Assembly: GCF_024195285.1 (NCBI RefSeq)
Contig: NZ_JALHBS010000090.1
Span: forward strand, 1 to 64,000
Reading direction: 5' to 3'
Length of the DNA: 64,000 nucleotides
Origin: Aurantimonas marianensis
Lineage (GTDB): Bacteria > Pseudomonadota > Alphaproteobacteria > Rhizobiales > Rhizobiaceae
Within the stretch, counting starts at the first letter, position 1. Every line of letters starts with the position of its first letter. Shown here piece after piece: positions 49,286 to 58,503 of this stretch. The notes beneath the pieces were generated by a model. That model was not told the origin of the DNA. It did not search any database and worked only from the letters and a program-made list of their open reading frames with translations. The translations under genes and the position numbers were made by a program.

Positions 49286-50404
49286 TCAGTCTGCCGCTTC
49301 CGCCGCGTCGAGCCGCTGCTGTCGCTCGAAAGCCCGGTACTTCTGCACATTGCGATTATGCTCGTCGAGCGTGGAGGAAAAGACGTGCCCGCCGGTGCCG
49401 TCGGCGACGAAATAGAAATCGTCGGTCTCGATCGGATTGGCCACGGCTTCCAGCGCGGCGCGGCCGGGGTTGGCGATCGGGCCCGGCGGCAGCCCCTTGA
49501 TCTTGTAAGTGTTATAGGGCGTGTCGCTGTCGATGTCGGATTGCGTGACCGGCCTGTCGCTCGGCTTGCCGGCGCCGCCATAGACGCCGTAGAGAAACGT
49601 CGGATCGGACTGCAGCCGCATGCCCTTGTTCAGGCGATTGATGAAAACCGACGCAACATGCGGACGTTCGCTGGCTATCCCAGTCTCCCGCTCCACGATC
49701 GAAGCAAGGGTGATGAACTCCCCGACATCCTTGACCGGAATGTCGGGATCGCGCTGTGCCCAGATCTCGGCGACCAGATTGTCCTGGGCCTCCTTCATGC
49801 GCTGCACGAGTTCCTCGCGGGTGACGCCTCGCTGCACGAGATAGGTGTCGGGCCGCAAGGTGCCCTCGGGAAGCATGTCCGGCATCTCGCCGGTGAGAAC
49901 CTCCGCTTCGGCGATCCTCTCGTAGACCTTCTCGACGGTCCAGCCTTCCGGCACCGATACCGAATGGGTGATCGAGGCACCCGCGCGAAGCTTTTCCATA
50001 ACCTGACGCATGGACGTGCCCGGAGCGAAACCATACTCTCCGGCTTTCAGCGTGCCGCCGGCTCCGGCGAAACGAACGCCGTATTCGAAGATTTGCGCAT
50101 CGCTGATGATCCCCTCGCGTTCGAGGCCACTCGCGATCGTCTGCACGCTGGTGTTGCGCGGCACGACATAGGTCGTTTCCTCGCGCAGCGGTCCCTGGCC
50201 CTCGAACTGGCTGTTGCCCCAATAGACGACCGCGCCTGCGCCGAGCATCAGAAACAGCAAGGCAGAAAGACAGAAGTTCAGGAAAATGACGAGCTGATTG
50301 CGAGAGTGGCGCGAACGTCGGCTCGCCCCCCGGGCGGACGACCGCTCCCGGTCGCCTCTCCCATGCGCGTTCCGAGCCAATACGGCCCCTTGTCGGTCGG
50401 TCAC
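49286..50404 (-). CDS. mltG: Endolytic peptidoglycan transglycosylase MltG
   Basis: A 372-residue inner-membrane YceG/MltG enzyme that cuts nascent glycan strands and sets their length. A basic cytoplasmic tail of about 36 residues precedes one transmembrane helix (about 38-62). A LysM-like part follows (about 75-150) and the catalytic domain has the essential Glu in LASIVERETG. The blocks RLNKGMRLQSDPT and YNTYKIKGLPPGPIANPG are diagnostic. The start is a GTG. It lies 103 bases after fabF on the same strand. Confidence 0.95.
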   Translation of the reverse strand: MTDRQGAVLARNAHGRGDRERSSARGASRRSRHSRNQLVIFLNFCLSALLFLMLGAGAVVYWGNSQFEGQGPLREETTYVVPRNTSVQTIASGLEREGIISDAQIFEYGVRFAGAGGTLKAGEYGFAPGTSMRQVMEKLRAGASITHSVSVPEGWTVEKVYERIAEAEVLTGEMPDMLPEGTLRPDTYLVQRGVTREELVQRMKEAQDNLVAEIWAQRDPDIPVKDVGEFITLASIVERETGIASERPHVASVFINRLNKGMRLQSDPTFLYGVYGGAGKPSDRPVTQSDIDSDTPYNTYKIKGLPPGPIANPGRAALEAVANPIETDDFYFVADGTGGHVFSSTLDEHNRNVQKYRAFERQQRLDAAEAAD

Positions 50405-50460
50405 CGGATCACCCTTGAATGATACGCTTCATGGTCGCCGAAGCACCACTGGAATGTGGC

Positions 50461-50491
50461 AAAAGACGGGACGACGAAATTCGCCGCCGTC
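50461..50491 (-). terminator. Candidate terminator after fabF
   Basis: On the minus strand an imperfect GC-rich hairpin closed by GACGG/CCGTC is followed by TTTTG. It lies 16 bases after the fabF stop and before mltG, so it may separate the fatty-acid genes from mltG or only reduce read-through. Confidence 0.4.
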
Positions 50492-50507
50492 TCGATCACG
50501 GGATCAA

Positions 50508-51776
50508 TCAGTCGGCATAACGCCGCAGAACCAGCGACGCGTTGGTTCCACCGAAGCCGAAGGAGTTCGACAACGCGACGTCGATCCGCTTCTCGCGTTT
50601 CACATGTGGCACGAGATCGATCTTCGTCTCAACCGACGGATTGTCGAGATTGAGCGTGGGCGGCGCCGTATTGTCGCGGATCGCCAGCGCCGAGAAGATC
50701 GCCTCGACCGATCCCGCCGCGCCGAGAAGGTGGCCGATCGCCGACTTGGTCGACGACATGGTGATGCCGTCGGCCGCATCGCCGACAAGGCGTTCGATAG
50801 CGCGAAGCTCGATCTCGTCGCCGAGCGGCGTCGAGGTTCCATGAGCGTTGACGTAGTCCAGATCCGAGGCCGAGATGCCAGCCCGCTTCATCGCGGCCGC
50901 CATGCACCGGTAGGCGCCGTCACCATCCTCAGCCGGCGCGGTAATATGATACGCATCACCCGAGAGACCGTAGCCGATGACCTCCGCATAGATGCGCGCG
51001 CCGCGGGCTTTGGCGTGCTCCAGCTCTTCCAGAATGACAATACCGGCCCCCTCGCCCATGACGAAACCGTCCCGGTCGCGGTCGTAGGGCCGTGAGCCCC
51101 TGGTCGGCTCGTCATTGAAGTGAGTCGATAGAGCCTTGCACGCGGCGAAACCAGCCAGCGACAGCCGCCCGACCGGCGATTCGGCGCCGCCGGCCACCAT
51201 CACGTCCGCATCGCCAAAGGCGATCAAACGGGACGCATCGCCAATCGCGTGCGCTCCGGTGGAACACGCCGTCACCACCGAATGGTTCGGCCCTTTGAGA
51301 CCATTGCGGATGGAGACGTGGCCGGAGGCCAGATTGATCAGACTGCCGGGAATGAAGAACGGGCTGACACGGCGCGGCCCCTTTTCGGCAAGGATCAGCG
51401 AGGTCTTCTCGATGCCGCGCAGACCGCCGATCCCGGACCCGATGAGAACGCCAGTCGTAATCTGGTCCTCATAAGCCTCCGGGTGCCAGTTCGCGTCATC
51501 CAGCGCCTCCGAGGCCGCCGCGACGGCGTAGAGGATAAAATCGTCAACCTTGCGCTGCTCCTTCGGCTCCATCCAGTGGTCTGGATCGAAGGTGCCGCTC
51601 TGGCCATCGCCACGCGGAATCTGGCCCGCGATCCGACAAGGTAGATCGTCGACCTCGAAGCTCTCAATCCGCCCCAGGCCGCTTTCGCCGTTCAGCAGAC
51701 GCTTCCATGTGACGCCGGCACCCGCCCCGAGGGGGGTCACCATACCGACGCCCGTGATGACTACTCGTCTCATCAA
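50508..51776 (-). CDS. fabF: Beta-ketoacyl-ACP synthase II
   Basis: A 422-residue condensing enzyme that extends acyl-ACP with malonyl-ACP. The Cys-His-His triad is visible: Cys171 in TACSTGAHAIG, one His in VNAHGTSTPLGD and the other in AIGHLLGAAG. It ends in the family block SNSFGFGGTNASLVLRR. The start may be either of two adjacent ATG codons (51776 or 51773). acpP lies 37 bases upstream on the same strand, a standard pairing. Confidence 0.96.
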   Translation of the reverse strand: MMRRVVITGVGMVTPLGAGAGVTWKRLLNGESGLGRIESFEVDDLPCRIAGQIPRGDGQSGTFDPDHWMEPKEQRKVDDFILYAVAAASEALDDANWHPEAYEDQITTGVLIGSGIGGLRGIEKTSLILAEKGPRRVSPFFIPGSLINLASGHVSIRNGLKGPNHSVVTACSTGAHAIGDASRLIAFGDADVMVAGGAESPVGRLSLAGFAACKALSTHFNDEPTRGSRPYDRDRDGFVMGEGAGIVILEELEHAKARGARIYAEVIGYGLSGDAYHITAPAEDGDGAYRCMAAAMKRAGISASDLDYVNAHGTSTPLGDEIELRAIERLVGDAADGITMSSTKSAIGHLLGAAGSVEAIFSALAIRDNTAPPTLNLDNPSVETKIDLVPHVKREKRIDVALSNSFGFGGTNASLVLRRYAD

Positions 51777-51813
51777 TCGCTCAATCGCCCCGGCGGACGC
51801 TCCGCCAGAAACG

Positions 51814-52050
51814 TCAGGCCTGGTTCTTTTCGATGAACTTCACCGCGTCGCCGACCGTCAGGATCGTCTCGGCGGCGTCATCGGGAATCTCCACGCCGAA
51901 CTCTTCCTCGAAGGCCATGACGAGTTCGACCGTGTCGAGGCTGTCGGCACCCAGATCGTCGATGAAGCTCGCGTTCTCGGTAACCTTTTCCTGTTCGACG
52001 CCCAGATGCTCGACGACGATCTTCTTCACTCGCTCAGCGGTATCGCTCAT
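51814..52050 (-). CDS. acpP: Acyl carrier protein
   Basis: A 78-residue acidic carrier of fatty-acid synthesis. The phosphopantetheine attachment serine is Ser37 in [10 protein letters not shown]. The rest, [18 protein letters not shown] and [20 protein letters not shown], is canonical. AGAGGA lies just before the ATG at 52050; the open frame to 52128 has no family similarity. A 178-base gap separates it from fabG, so acpP probably has its own promoter as well. Confidence 0.97.
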   Translation of the reverse strand: MSDTAERVKKIVVEHLGVEQEKVTENASFIDDLGADSLDTVELVMAFEEEFGVEIPDDAAETILTVGDAVKFIEKNQA

Positions 52051-52228
52051 GTTCAGTCCTCTATTGCGATTGGTGCTGCCGCTTTCGTTAGACGTGGGGC
52101 GGCGCTTTATCAAGCATGGTGGTTCCACGGTGTCGCGAGCCGCGCAACGAAAACAGCAAAATCTCTTCTTGGTGGCGGGCGCTTAGCATGCTCCGTCGCG
52201 CGGGCCAAGCGTCGCGCGCGGGATGGCG

Positions 52229-52966
52229 TCAGATCATCGCCATGCCGCCATTGATGTGAAGGGTTTGCCCGGTGACATAAGCCGCCTCGTCCGACGCCAG
52301 GAATACGGCGGCGGCCGCGATTTCACCCGCCTTGCCCATACGCTTCATCGGGATCGCTCCCATGATCGCGTCTTTCTGCTTGTCGTTGAGCTTTTCGGTC
52401 ATGGCGCTGGCGATAAAGCCGGGCGCGATGCAGTTCACCGTGACGGATCGGGAAGCGATCTCCTGGGCGAGCGACTTGGAGAACCCGATCATTCCCGCTT
52501 TCGCCGCGCAGTAGTTCGCCTGCCCCGGATTGCCGGTGACGCCGACGATCGAGGTGATGTTGATGATTCGACCGAATCGGCGGCGCATCATCGGATGCGT
52601 CAGCCCTCGGGTCAGACGGAAGGCCGCCGTCAGGTCGATCTCGATGACACTGTCCCAGTCCTCGTCAGACATGCGCACGAACAACCCGTCGCGCGTCACC
52701 CCGGCGTTGTTGACCAGGATATCGACCCCCTGCATCTGGCTCTCGACCGTTTCCGCCAAAGCCTTTTGCTCGTCCCTGTCCGCCAGATTGGCGGGAAACA
52801 CCATCGCCCGATCTCCGAGCGAGGCGGCGATGTCGTCCAGCTTCTCGCGACGGGTGCCGTGGAGACCGACGGCGGCACCGGCGCCGTGCAACGCACGTGC
52901 TATCGCCTCGCCGATCCCGCCGCTGGCACCGGTAACAAGCGCCTTGCGCCCGGTCAGATCGAACAT
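52229..52966 (-). CDS. fabG: 3-oxoacyl-ACP reductase
   Basis: A 245-residue short-chain dehydrogenase that reduces 3-ketoacyl-ACP with NADPH. The cofactor loop is TGASGGIGEAIA. The Ser-Tyr-Lys triad is in ITSIVGVTGNPGQANYCAAKAG. It ends GQTLHINGGMAMI, typical of FabG. The ATG at 52966 has GAAGGGA upstream; a start 10 codons earlier is possible but lacks similarity. It is 42 bases after fabD on the same strand. Confidence 0.96.
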   Translation of the reverse strand: MFDLTGRKALVTGASGGIGEAIARALHGAGAAVGLHGTRREKLDDIAASLGDRAMVFPANLADRDEQKALAETVESQMQGVDILVNNAGVTRDGLFVRMSDEDWDSVIEIDLTAAFRLTRGLTHPMMRRRFGRIINITSIVGVTGNPGQANYCAAKAGMIGFSKSLAQEIASRSVTVNCIAPGFIASAMTEKLNDKQKDAIMGAIPMKRMGKAGEIAAAAVFLASDEAAYVTGQTLHINGGMAMI

Positions 52967-53008
52967 CCCTGTTCCCTTCTCTCGTTTTCTGTTCATGCCG
53001 CCTGTGTA

Positions 53009-53944
53009 TCAGCCACCTTCGACAAAGACCCGCACGTCGTCCGCGGTTCCAATAGACTTCGCCTCCAGAGTGCGATCGATGCGGCGCGCCAACCCGGCCA
53101 GCACCTTGCCGCTGCCGACCTCCACGAGGCTGGTCACCCCGGCGCCCGCCAGCCATTCGACACTTTCGCGCCAACGGACCTGGCCCGTCACCTGGCGCAC
53201 CAGTCTTTCGCGTATCTCGTCCGGATCGGAGGTCGCGCTCGCCGTGATGTTGGAGACGACCGGGACGGCCGGCGCATTGATCCTCGCCCCGGCAAGCGCC
53301 TCGGCCATCCGATCGGCGGCCGGCTGCATCAGGCGGCAATGGAAAGGCGCCGAGACCGTCAGCGGGATCGCCCGCTTGGCCCCGCGCTCGGGGGCCAACG
53401 CCACTGCCCGATCGACGGCTTTCCTGTCGCCGGAGATGACGATCTGCCCGCCGCCATTGTCGTTCGCCGGCTCGCAGACGCCGTCCTCGGCAGCGTCCTG
53501 GCAAAGCCGCACAACCTCGCCCACCTCGAGCCCCAAACTCGCGGCCATCGCCCCCTGCCCCGGCGGGACGGCTTTCTGCATGGCAAGGCCGCGGATGCGC
53601 AAGAGTTTTGCGGCGTCGGCAAGGGTCAACGCACCCGCCGCCGTCAGCGCCGAGTATTCTCCGAGCGAATGCCCCGCGACGTAACTCGCCCGGCTCACAT
53701 CGAAGCCTTCCGCTTCGAGCGCCCGGATGACCGCCATGGATACGGCCATCAGGGCGGGCTGAGCGTTCTGGGTCAGGGTCAGCCTTTCCTCGGGGCCTTC
53801 GAAGATCAACGTCGATAGCTTCTCCCCGAGCGCCTCGTCGACTTCCTCGAAAACCTTGCGGCTCTCGGCGGTGGTGTCGAACAGTGATCGCCCCATGCCG
53901 ACGCTCTGACTGCCCTGCCCTGGGAAGACCAATGCCATGGTCAT
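53009..53944 (-). CDS. fabD: Malonyl-CoA:ACP transacylase
   Basis: A 311-residue transacylase that loads malonate onto ACP. The oxyanion block is VFPGQGSQSVGMG and the nucleophile serine is in VAGHSLGEYSAL. The second catalytic histidine lies in VSAPFHCRLMQPA. A ribosome site GGGAG sits seven bases before the ATG at 53944. It heads the minus-strand fab cluster (fabD-fabG-acpP-fabF) and is divergent from the GGDEF-EAL gene. Confidence 0.96.
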   Translation of the reverse strand: MTMALVFPGQGSQSVGMGRSLFDTTAESRKVFEEVDEALGEKLSTLIFEGPEERLTLTQNAQPALMAVSMAVIRALEAEGFDVSRASYVAGHSLGEYSALTAAGALTLADAAKLLRIRGLAMQKAVPPGQGAMAASLGLEVGEVVRLCQDAAEDGVCEPANDNGGGQIVISGDRKAVDRAVALAPERGAKRAIPLTVSAPFHCRLMQPAADRMAEALAGARINAPAVPVVSNITASATSDPDEIRERLVRQVTGQVRWRESVEWLAGAGVTSLVEVGSGKVLAGLARRIDRTLEAKSIGTADDVRVFVEGG

Positions 53945-54178
53945 GCGAGTACTCCCGATCATCGTCTTAAGTGACGCACGCAATGGTTTGGGGAAGGCAT
54001 CCCTGTCAAGGGCGCCGGCAATGGCGGCGAAGTATCGTGATAAAGCGAACGCCTGCCGGCTTTGGTGATCAACTTAAGATTGTTTCAATGGAATCGACTG
54101 AAAATATCGATCGACCGACATCGACGGCATGATCACAGGTTCATCGGCGGCGGAATCGACATTGAAGGTACGCTTCAG

Positions 54179-56275
54179 ATGACGAAGGCGGGTTTTTCCG
54201 ACCAGGGGCGCATCACGGCCGAGCATGCCATGATGCGAGAGATGCTCGACAACTCGGACCATGGCGTCGTGCTCTATGATCACGATCCCGCCGAGGGTCA
54301 GGTCGTGGCCTTCTTCAACGCCCAGGCGGCGAGCTATATGGAGCTTCCCGCGAGCATGTTGCGCGTCGGTCTCCCGCGCCGCGCCATCACAGCGTTTTGC
54401 CAGCAACGAGGCGATCATCCCGACGACTTCATTTCAGCCGAGCATCTTGCACGTCTGGAAAACGGGGCCGCCGCGGAGATCCTCGCGCGTCGCCCTTCCG
54501 GACGGCGAATTCTGGCCCGCTCCTTTCCCAGAACAGCCAAAGCCGGTTCGCTCACTCTCTATATCGACGTGACCCGCAGCATCGCCAGCGCCGAACGATT
54601 GCGCGAAAGCCGCGCCGAATACCGCGCCATGGCCGAGACCGCCCCAATCGGCTTCATTAGAATCGACGCGACGGGAAAAGTGCTGTTCGCGAATTCCGCC
54701 GCGGGCGAGATATTCGAGGGGGCCCCCTCTCAGACTGATCTCTTCGCGCGCATCAGCCCGACCGATGGCGAGTCTTTCGCGGACAAGATCCGCATGTCAC
54801 AGAGTTTCCAGGCCGAACTCAAGATGCCGTACCATTCGCGGCACCTGATCGTGGCGATGTCACCGTGGAACGAGGCTCACGCCGTCCCCGAACGCATGTT
54901 GGCGCTGACCGACGTCACGTCGCTGACCGTTGCCCGCAAGCAGATCGAGCATATGGCCCGACATGACCCCTTGACCGGGCTCGGCAATCGCACGCTTTTC
55001 GCGGAGACCTGGGCAAGATTGATGAACGGTGGCGAGAGCCACCAAACCGTCGGCGCCATGATCACTCTCGATCTCGATCATTTCAAGCTCGTCAATGACG
55101 ACTACGGGCACGGGGTCGGCGATCTGCTGCTGCGAGACGTCGCCGACCGCATCCAGTCGGGTTTGGAACGAAACGCAGCCGCCTTTCGCCTCGGAGGAGA
55201 CGAATTCGCCGTGGTGATCGAGAAGCCTAATTCGGGCGAATGCCTGGCAGTGGCGAACGCGTTGGTGGATCTCCTTTCACAACCCTTTCTGATTGGCGAT
55301 TTGACGCTGACCATCGGCTGCTCGGCGGGCATAGCGTCGATGCCGGGCGACGGCAGGACCATCGATGATCTACAAAGAGCGGCAGATGTCGCACTGTATC
55401 AGGTCAAGCGAAACGGTCGCAGCGGCGTTGCTCATTTCGACCCCGCCCAGGAACGGGAGATGGGCGAGCGGCGGCGCATGGAACTGGATTTGCGCCGCGC
55501 TGTCTCGGAGGAATCGTTCACTCTCGTTTATCAGCCGCAACTGGACCTCCAGACGGGGCGGACCACCGGGATGGAAGCTCTGATCCGATGGGAAAACAAG
55601 CGCCTGGGACGGATGGTGCCGCCGTCGCAGTTTATTCCCATCGCCGAGAGCTGTGGACTGATCACGCTGATCGATCTTTGGGTGATCCGCACCGCGGTCG
55701 AACGCATGCGTGCGTTCATCGATGCCGGCATCGAGCATCCCTATACCTCGATCAACCTGTCTCCCATCTCATTGGCACGTGAGGAAATTGTCAGCCAGTT
55801 GATCCACGCTCTTAAAAGGCACCGCGTTCCCCCGGAACTTCTGGAGATCGAGATCACGGAAAGTGTGGCGATCACCGAAAAAGAGTTGGTCGAAAAAACC
55901 CTGCTGGCCATCCAGAAGGCAGGTATCAAGGTCGCGATCGACGATTTCGGCGCCGGGCATACAAGTCTGGCATATATCCAGGCTCTGCCGATCAACCGCG
56001 TCAAGATCGACCGTTCGATCATCAATGGCATCGGACGGGACGAATCCACCCACGCCATCGTTGCCTCGATCCGTGACCTGTGCGGTCGGCTCGGACTGAA
56101 ACTCACCGCGGAAGGAATCGAGACGGCGGAACAATGGGAAGAACTGCGCGACCTCGGCGCGATCGAAGGGCAAGGCTATTATCTGGGGCACCCGGAAGCA
56201 CCCGAAATTCTGCTCGAGCGGCTGCAAGGAGAAATGCCGAGCGGTTCGCTCCGCCCCGGCGCCGCAACGGCCTGA
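54179..56275 (+). CDS. PAS-GGDEF-EAL cyclic-di-GMP signalling protein
   Basis: A 698-residue soluble regulator. Two PAS-like regions (about 20-135 and 145-250) precede a GGDEF domain (about 260-420) with an intact RLGGDEFAV at 337-345, and an EAL domain (about 435-685). The I-site RxxD five residues before GGDEF is absent (ERNA instead), so product inhibition is unlikely. The EAL side keeps EALIRW (466), INLSP, EIEITES, IDDFG, VKID and AEGIET, so phosphodiesterase activity looks intact. It could make or destroy cyclic-di-GMP depending on the PAS input. There is no membrane helix. The start at 54179 is favoured by the family-like beginning; the frame is open to 54062. Confidence 0.9.
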   Translation: MTKAGFSDQGRITAEHAMMREMLDNSDHGVVLYDHDPAEGQVVAFFNAQAASYMELPASMLRVGLPRRAITAFCQQRGDHPDDFISAEHLARLENGAAAEILARRPSGRRILARSFPRTAKAGSLTLYIDVTRSIASAERLRESRAEYRAMAETAPIGFIRIDATGKVLFANSAAGEIFEGAPSQTDLFARISPTDGESFADKIRMSQSFQAELKMPYHSRHLIVAMSPWNEAHAVPERMLALTDVTSLTVARKQIEHMARHDPLTGLGNRTLFAETWARLMNGGESHQTVGAMITLDLDHFKLVNDDYGHGVGDLLLRDVADRIQSGLERNAAAFRLGGDEFAVVIEKPNSGECLAVANALVDLLSQPFLIGDLTLTIGCSAGIASMPGDGRTIDDLQRAADVALYQVKRNGRSGVAHFDPAQEREMGERRRMELDLRRAVSEESFTLVYQPQLDLQTGRTTGMEALIRWENKRLGRMVPPSQFIPIAESCGLITLIDLWVIRTAVERMRAFIDAGIEHPYTSINLSPISLAREEIVSQLIHALKRHRVPPELLEIEITESVAITEKELVEKTLLAIQKAGIKVAIDDFGAGHTSLAYIQALPINRVKIDRSIINGIGRDESTHAIVASIRDLCGRLGLKLTAEGIETAEQWEELRDLGAIEGQGYYLGHPEAPEILLERLQGEMPSGSLRPGAATA

Positions 56276-56588
56276 CCTCCAAGCACTGGAACCCGATCCG
56301 CGCAGCCGCGCCGGATGGACCTGCCGACATGGCTGCAGCTTGACGCGCGTGCCGCGACGGCGCCGATAGTAGCCGCAGCGACGCCGCCGTTGCCGCAATT
56401 TCAACAAAGGCTTGAAAAACCCGCGCAAACCGGATAGGTCCGCGACCGTCAATGCTTGGGTCTCAGCTGGGGGCTGAACGGAAGGCTGCCGGATTGCCGG
56501 CAACAAGATGCCGCAGGGCATCGGCTTCCCGTGTCTCCGCTCTCGACGCTCTCGTACAGGCGCCTTTCCAATTCGACCCGATCTCGGG
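56276..56588. other. Gene-free interval upstream of rpsF
   Basis: No supported gene lies between the GGDEF-EAL stop and the rpsF leader. The interval must hold the promoter of the rpsF operon, but I cannot assign its boxes with confidence. Several GC-rich imperfect inverted repeats occur around 56340-56400, without a following T run. Confidence 0.5.
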
Positions 56589-56641
56589 TTTCGCAGGGAA
56601 GTCGCAGAGGCTTAGCCGCTGTACCCAGGCAAAATGCGAAC
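56589..56641 (+). promoter_or_regulatory. Candidate S6:S18-binding leader hairpin of the rpsF operon
   Basis: TTCGCA (56590-56595) pairs with TGCGAA (56635-56640), closing a loop of 39 bases that holds AGGCTTAGCCGCTG. In known rpsF leaders the S6:S18 complex binds a hairpin with a CCG trinucleotide, and a CCG is present here inside the loop. It ends 25 bases before the rpsF start. The call rests on the position and the CCG only; covariation has not been tested. Confidence 0.3.
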
Positions 56642-56664
56642 GTAACATGGAAAGGCGATAGCGC

Positions 56665-57111
56665 ATGGCTCTTTACGAGCACGTATTCCTCGCGCGCCAG
56701 GACATCTCCAATCAGCAGGTCGATCAGCTCGTCGAGCAGTATCGCGGCGTGTTGGAGTCGAATGGCGGGTCGGTCGGCAAGGTCGAGAACTGGGGTCTCA
56801 AGACCTTGACCTACCGGATCAACAAGAACCGCAAGGCCTATTACACCCTCATGAACATCGACGCCCCGTCGGCGGCGGTCCAGGAAATGGAGCGCCAGAT
56901 GCGCTTCAACGAGGACATCCTTCGCTACATGACGGTCCGTGTCGAGGAGCATGAGGAAGGCCAGTCGGCCATGATGCAAAAACGCGATGACCGGCCCCGG
57001 CGCGGCGGCCGCGACGATCGTGGCGGCCGAGAAGACCGCGGCGACCGTGGCCCCCGGCGCGATCGCGACGACGATCGCCCTCGCCGCCCCCGCGACAACG
57101 ATTCGGAGTAG
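56665..57111 (+). CDS. rpsF: Ribosomal protein S6
   Basis: A 148-residue small-subunit protein that pairs with S18 on the platform. The ferredoxin-like core is residues 1-98 ([49 protein letters not shown]). A C-terminal tail of about 45 residues made almost only of Arg, Asp and Gly follows ([15 protein letters not shown] and on). E. coli S6 also has a tail, but a short one that is glutamylated. rpsR follows after six bases. Confidence 0.97.
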   Translation: MALYEHVFLARQDISNQQVDQLVEQYRGVLESNGGSVGKVENWGLKTLTYRINKNRKAYYTLMNIDAPSAAVQEMERQMRFNEDILRYMTVRVEEHEEGQSAMMQKRDDRPRRGGRDDRGGREDRGDRGPRRDRDDDRPRRPRDNDSE

Positions 57112-57117
57112 TCCCAG

Positions 57118-57366
57118 ATGGTCGATATCGCCCAGCTTCCCACCCGCCGGCCGTTCCACCGCCGCCGGAAGTCCGATCCGTTCGCCGGCACCGATTCGCC
57201 GAAGATCGACTACAAGGACGTCCGCCTCCTGCAGCGCTACATTTCCGAGCGCGGCAAGATCGTTCCGTCCCGGATCACCGCTGTATCGCAGAAGAACCAG
57301 CGGGCGCTTGCCCGTGCGATCAAGCGCGCCCGTTTCCTGGGTCTTCTGCCCTACCTCATCAAGTAG
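57118..57366 (+). CDS. rpsR: Ribosomal protein S18
   Basis: An 82-residue basic protein of the 30S platform, partner of S6. The block [25 protein letters not shown] and the C-terminal [15 protein letters not shown] are canonical. The zinc-binding cysteines found in some S18 proteins are absent. It lies six bases after rpsF. A perfect hairpin follows before the next gene. Confidence 0.97.
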   Translation: MVDIAQLPTRRPFHRRRKSDPFAGTDSPKIDYKDVRLLQRYISERGKIVPSRITAVSQKNQRALARAIKRARFLGLLPYLIK

Positions 57367-57381
57367 GAACGGTCACACTCT

Positions 57382-57407
57382 CGAAGCGGCGTCCAACCGC
57401 CGCTTCG
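57382..57407 (+). terminator. Hairpin after rpsR, possible partial terminator
   Basis: A perfect 10-bp stem CGAAGCGGCG/CGCCGCTTCG with a 6-base loop lies 15 bases after the rpsR stop. Only a weak pyrimidine stretch (CTTCC) follows, so it is more likely an attenuator or message-end stabiliser than a full stop. Confidence 0.5.
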
Positions 57408-57499
57408 CTTCCATCCGCGTCAGGCCGCGCATGGAAAGTCGCACAGCCTAGTTGGGGCCGAGGCCTCTAACTGCCGCGAGCAGGACAGCGCAAGTCGTC

Positions 57500-58471
57500 A
57501 TGAAACCATCCACTCTCCTCATTGCCCTCGTATCGGGCCTTGCCAGCGCGCTGCTGTTCGCGGGGCTCGTGCTGCAATCGACTTCGGCGATCAGTTTTGC
57601 CCTGGCGGCTCCGATCCCGATCGCCATCGCCAGCCTAGGCTGGGGTTCGGTCGCCGGATTCATCGCTTCCGCAGTTGCCGGCATGACGATTTACGCCATC
57701 GCCATGTCCGGCCCGAGCGCGCTGACCCTGTTCGGGACGATGGCGCTGCCGATGGCGGTCGCGGGCCACCTTGCCGGATTGGCGCGGCCCGCGTCCGAGC
57801 CGATGCTGGCGAATGGAGCAAGTTCGGCCCGTCGATCGGAAAGCGATCTCGACTGGTATCCCTTGGGGCGCGTGCTGTTTGCGATCGCCGCGATGGCGAT
57901 TGCCGCCTGCCTGTTTCTCGGGTGGCTGCTCGGCTATGATCCGGACGCTTTCGTCCCGACGGTTGTCGAGGCGCTCGGCCAAGGCGGCGGTCCGGGGATG
58001 GAGACGCTGAGCGAAACGCAATTGCGCGAGTTCGCCGAACTCGTGATTGCCCTCGTCCCGTTTGTTCAGCCCGCGCTCCTGACCATTACCTTGGCGAGCG
58101 GCCTTTATCTTGGTGCCGCTGTCGTCCGCGTTTCCGGCCGCTTGCCGCGACCCAAGGACGACATCCCGTCGGCCACTCATTTGCCGAAATTGGCCCTGCC
58201 CATCTTCGGTGCGGCGGTCGCTGCCGTCTTCCTTGGCGGCTCAATTGGCGTCGTCGCAGCCGTTGTGGTCGGTGCGTTGGGAGCCGCCTTCACCTTGGTG
58301 GGACTGGCGAGCCTCCACCGTCGCACCCGGGGCCGTCCGGGCCGGGGCCTGGTGCTGTTCACAAGTTATGCGGCGATCTTGCTGCTGTCTTTCCCGATCG
58401 TCCTGTTCATGACGCTCGGGCTCTTCGAAACCTGGCGCGGCCAAGATGGACCGCCGCCCCGCCAATCCTGA
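57500..58471 (+). CDS. DUF2232 membrane protein
   Basis: A 323-residue inner-membrane protein with about eight hydrophobic helices: a first at 4-25, several to 110, a pair near 130-155, one near 190-215, and the last cluster at 235-310. It matches the DUF2232 proteins that sit between rpsR and rplI in many alphaproteobacteria. The function is unknown; the fold resembles substrate-binding S components of ECF transporters, which is speculation. The start at 57500 gives the hydrophobic N-terminus; the frame is open 16 codons upstream. Confidence 0.82.
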   Translation: MKPSTLLIALVSGLASALLFAGLVLQSTSAISFALAAPIPIAIASLGWGSVAGFIASAVAGMTIYAIAMSGPSALTLFGTMALPMAVAGHLAGLARPASEPMLANGASSARRSESDLDWYPLGRVLFAIAAMAIAACLFLGWLLGYDPDAFVPTVVEALGQGGGPGMETLSETQLREFAELVIALVPFVQPALLTITLASGLYLGAAVVRVSGRLPRPKDDIPSATHLPKLALPIFGAAVAAVFLGGSIGVVAAVVVGALGAAFTLVGLASLHRRTRGRPGRGLVLFTSYAAILLLSFPIVLFMTLGLFETWRGQDGPPPRQS

Positions 58472-58503
58472 ACAATCGATCCCGATCCAGAAAGGACAAG
58501 ATC

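Noticed and set aside
52223-53818. 531-codon plus-strand frame over fabG and fabD
   Set aside because: Both opposing genes carry catalytic motifs; this frame has none.
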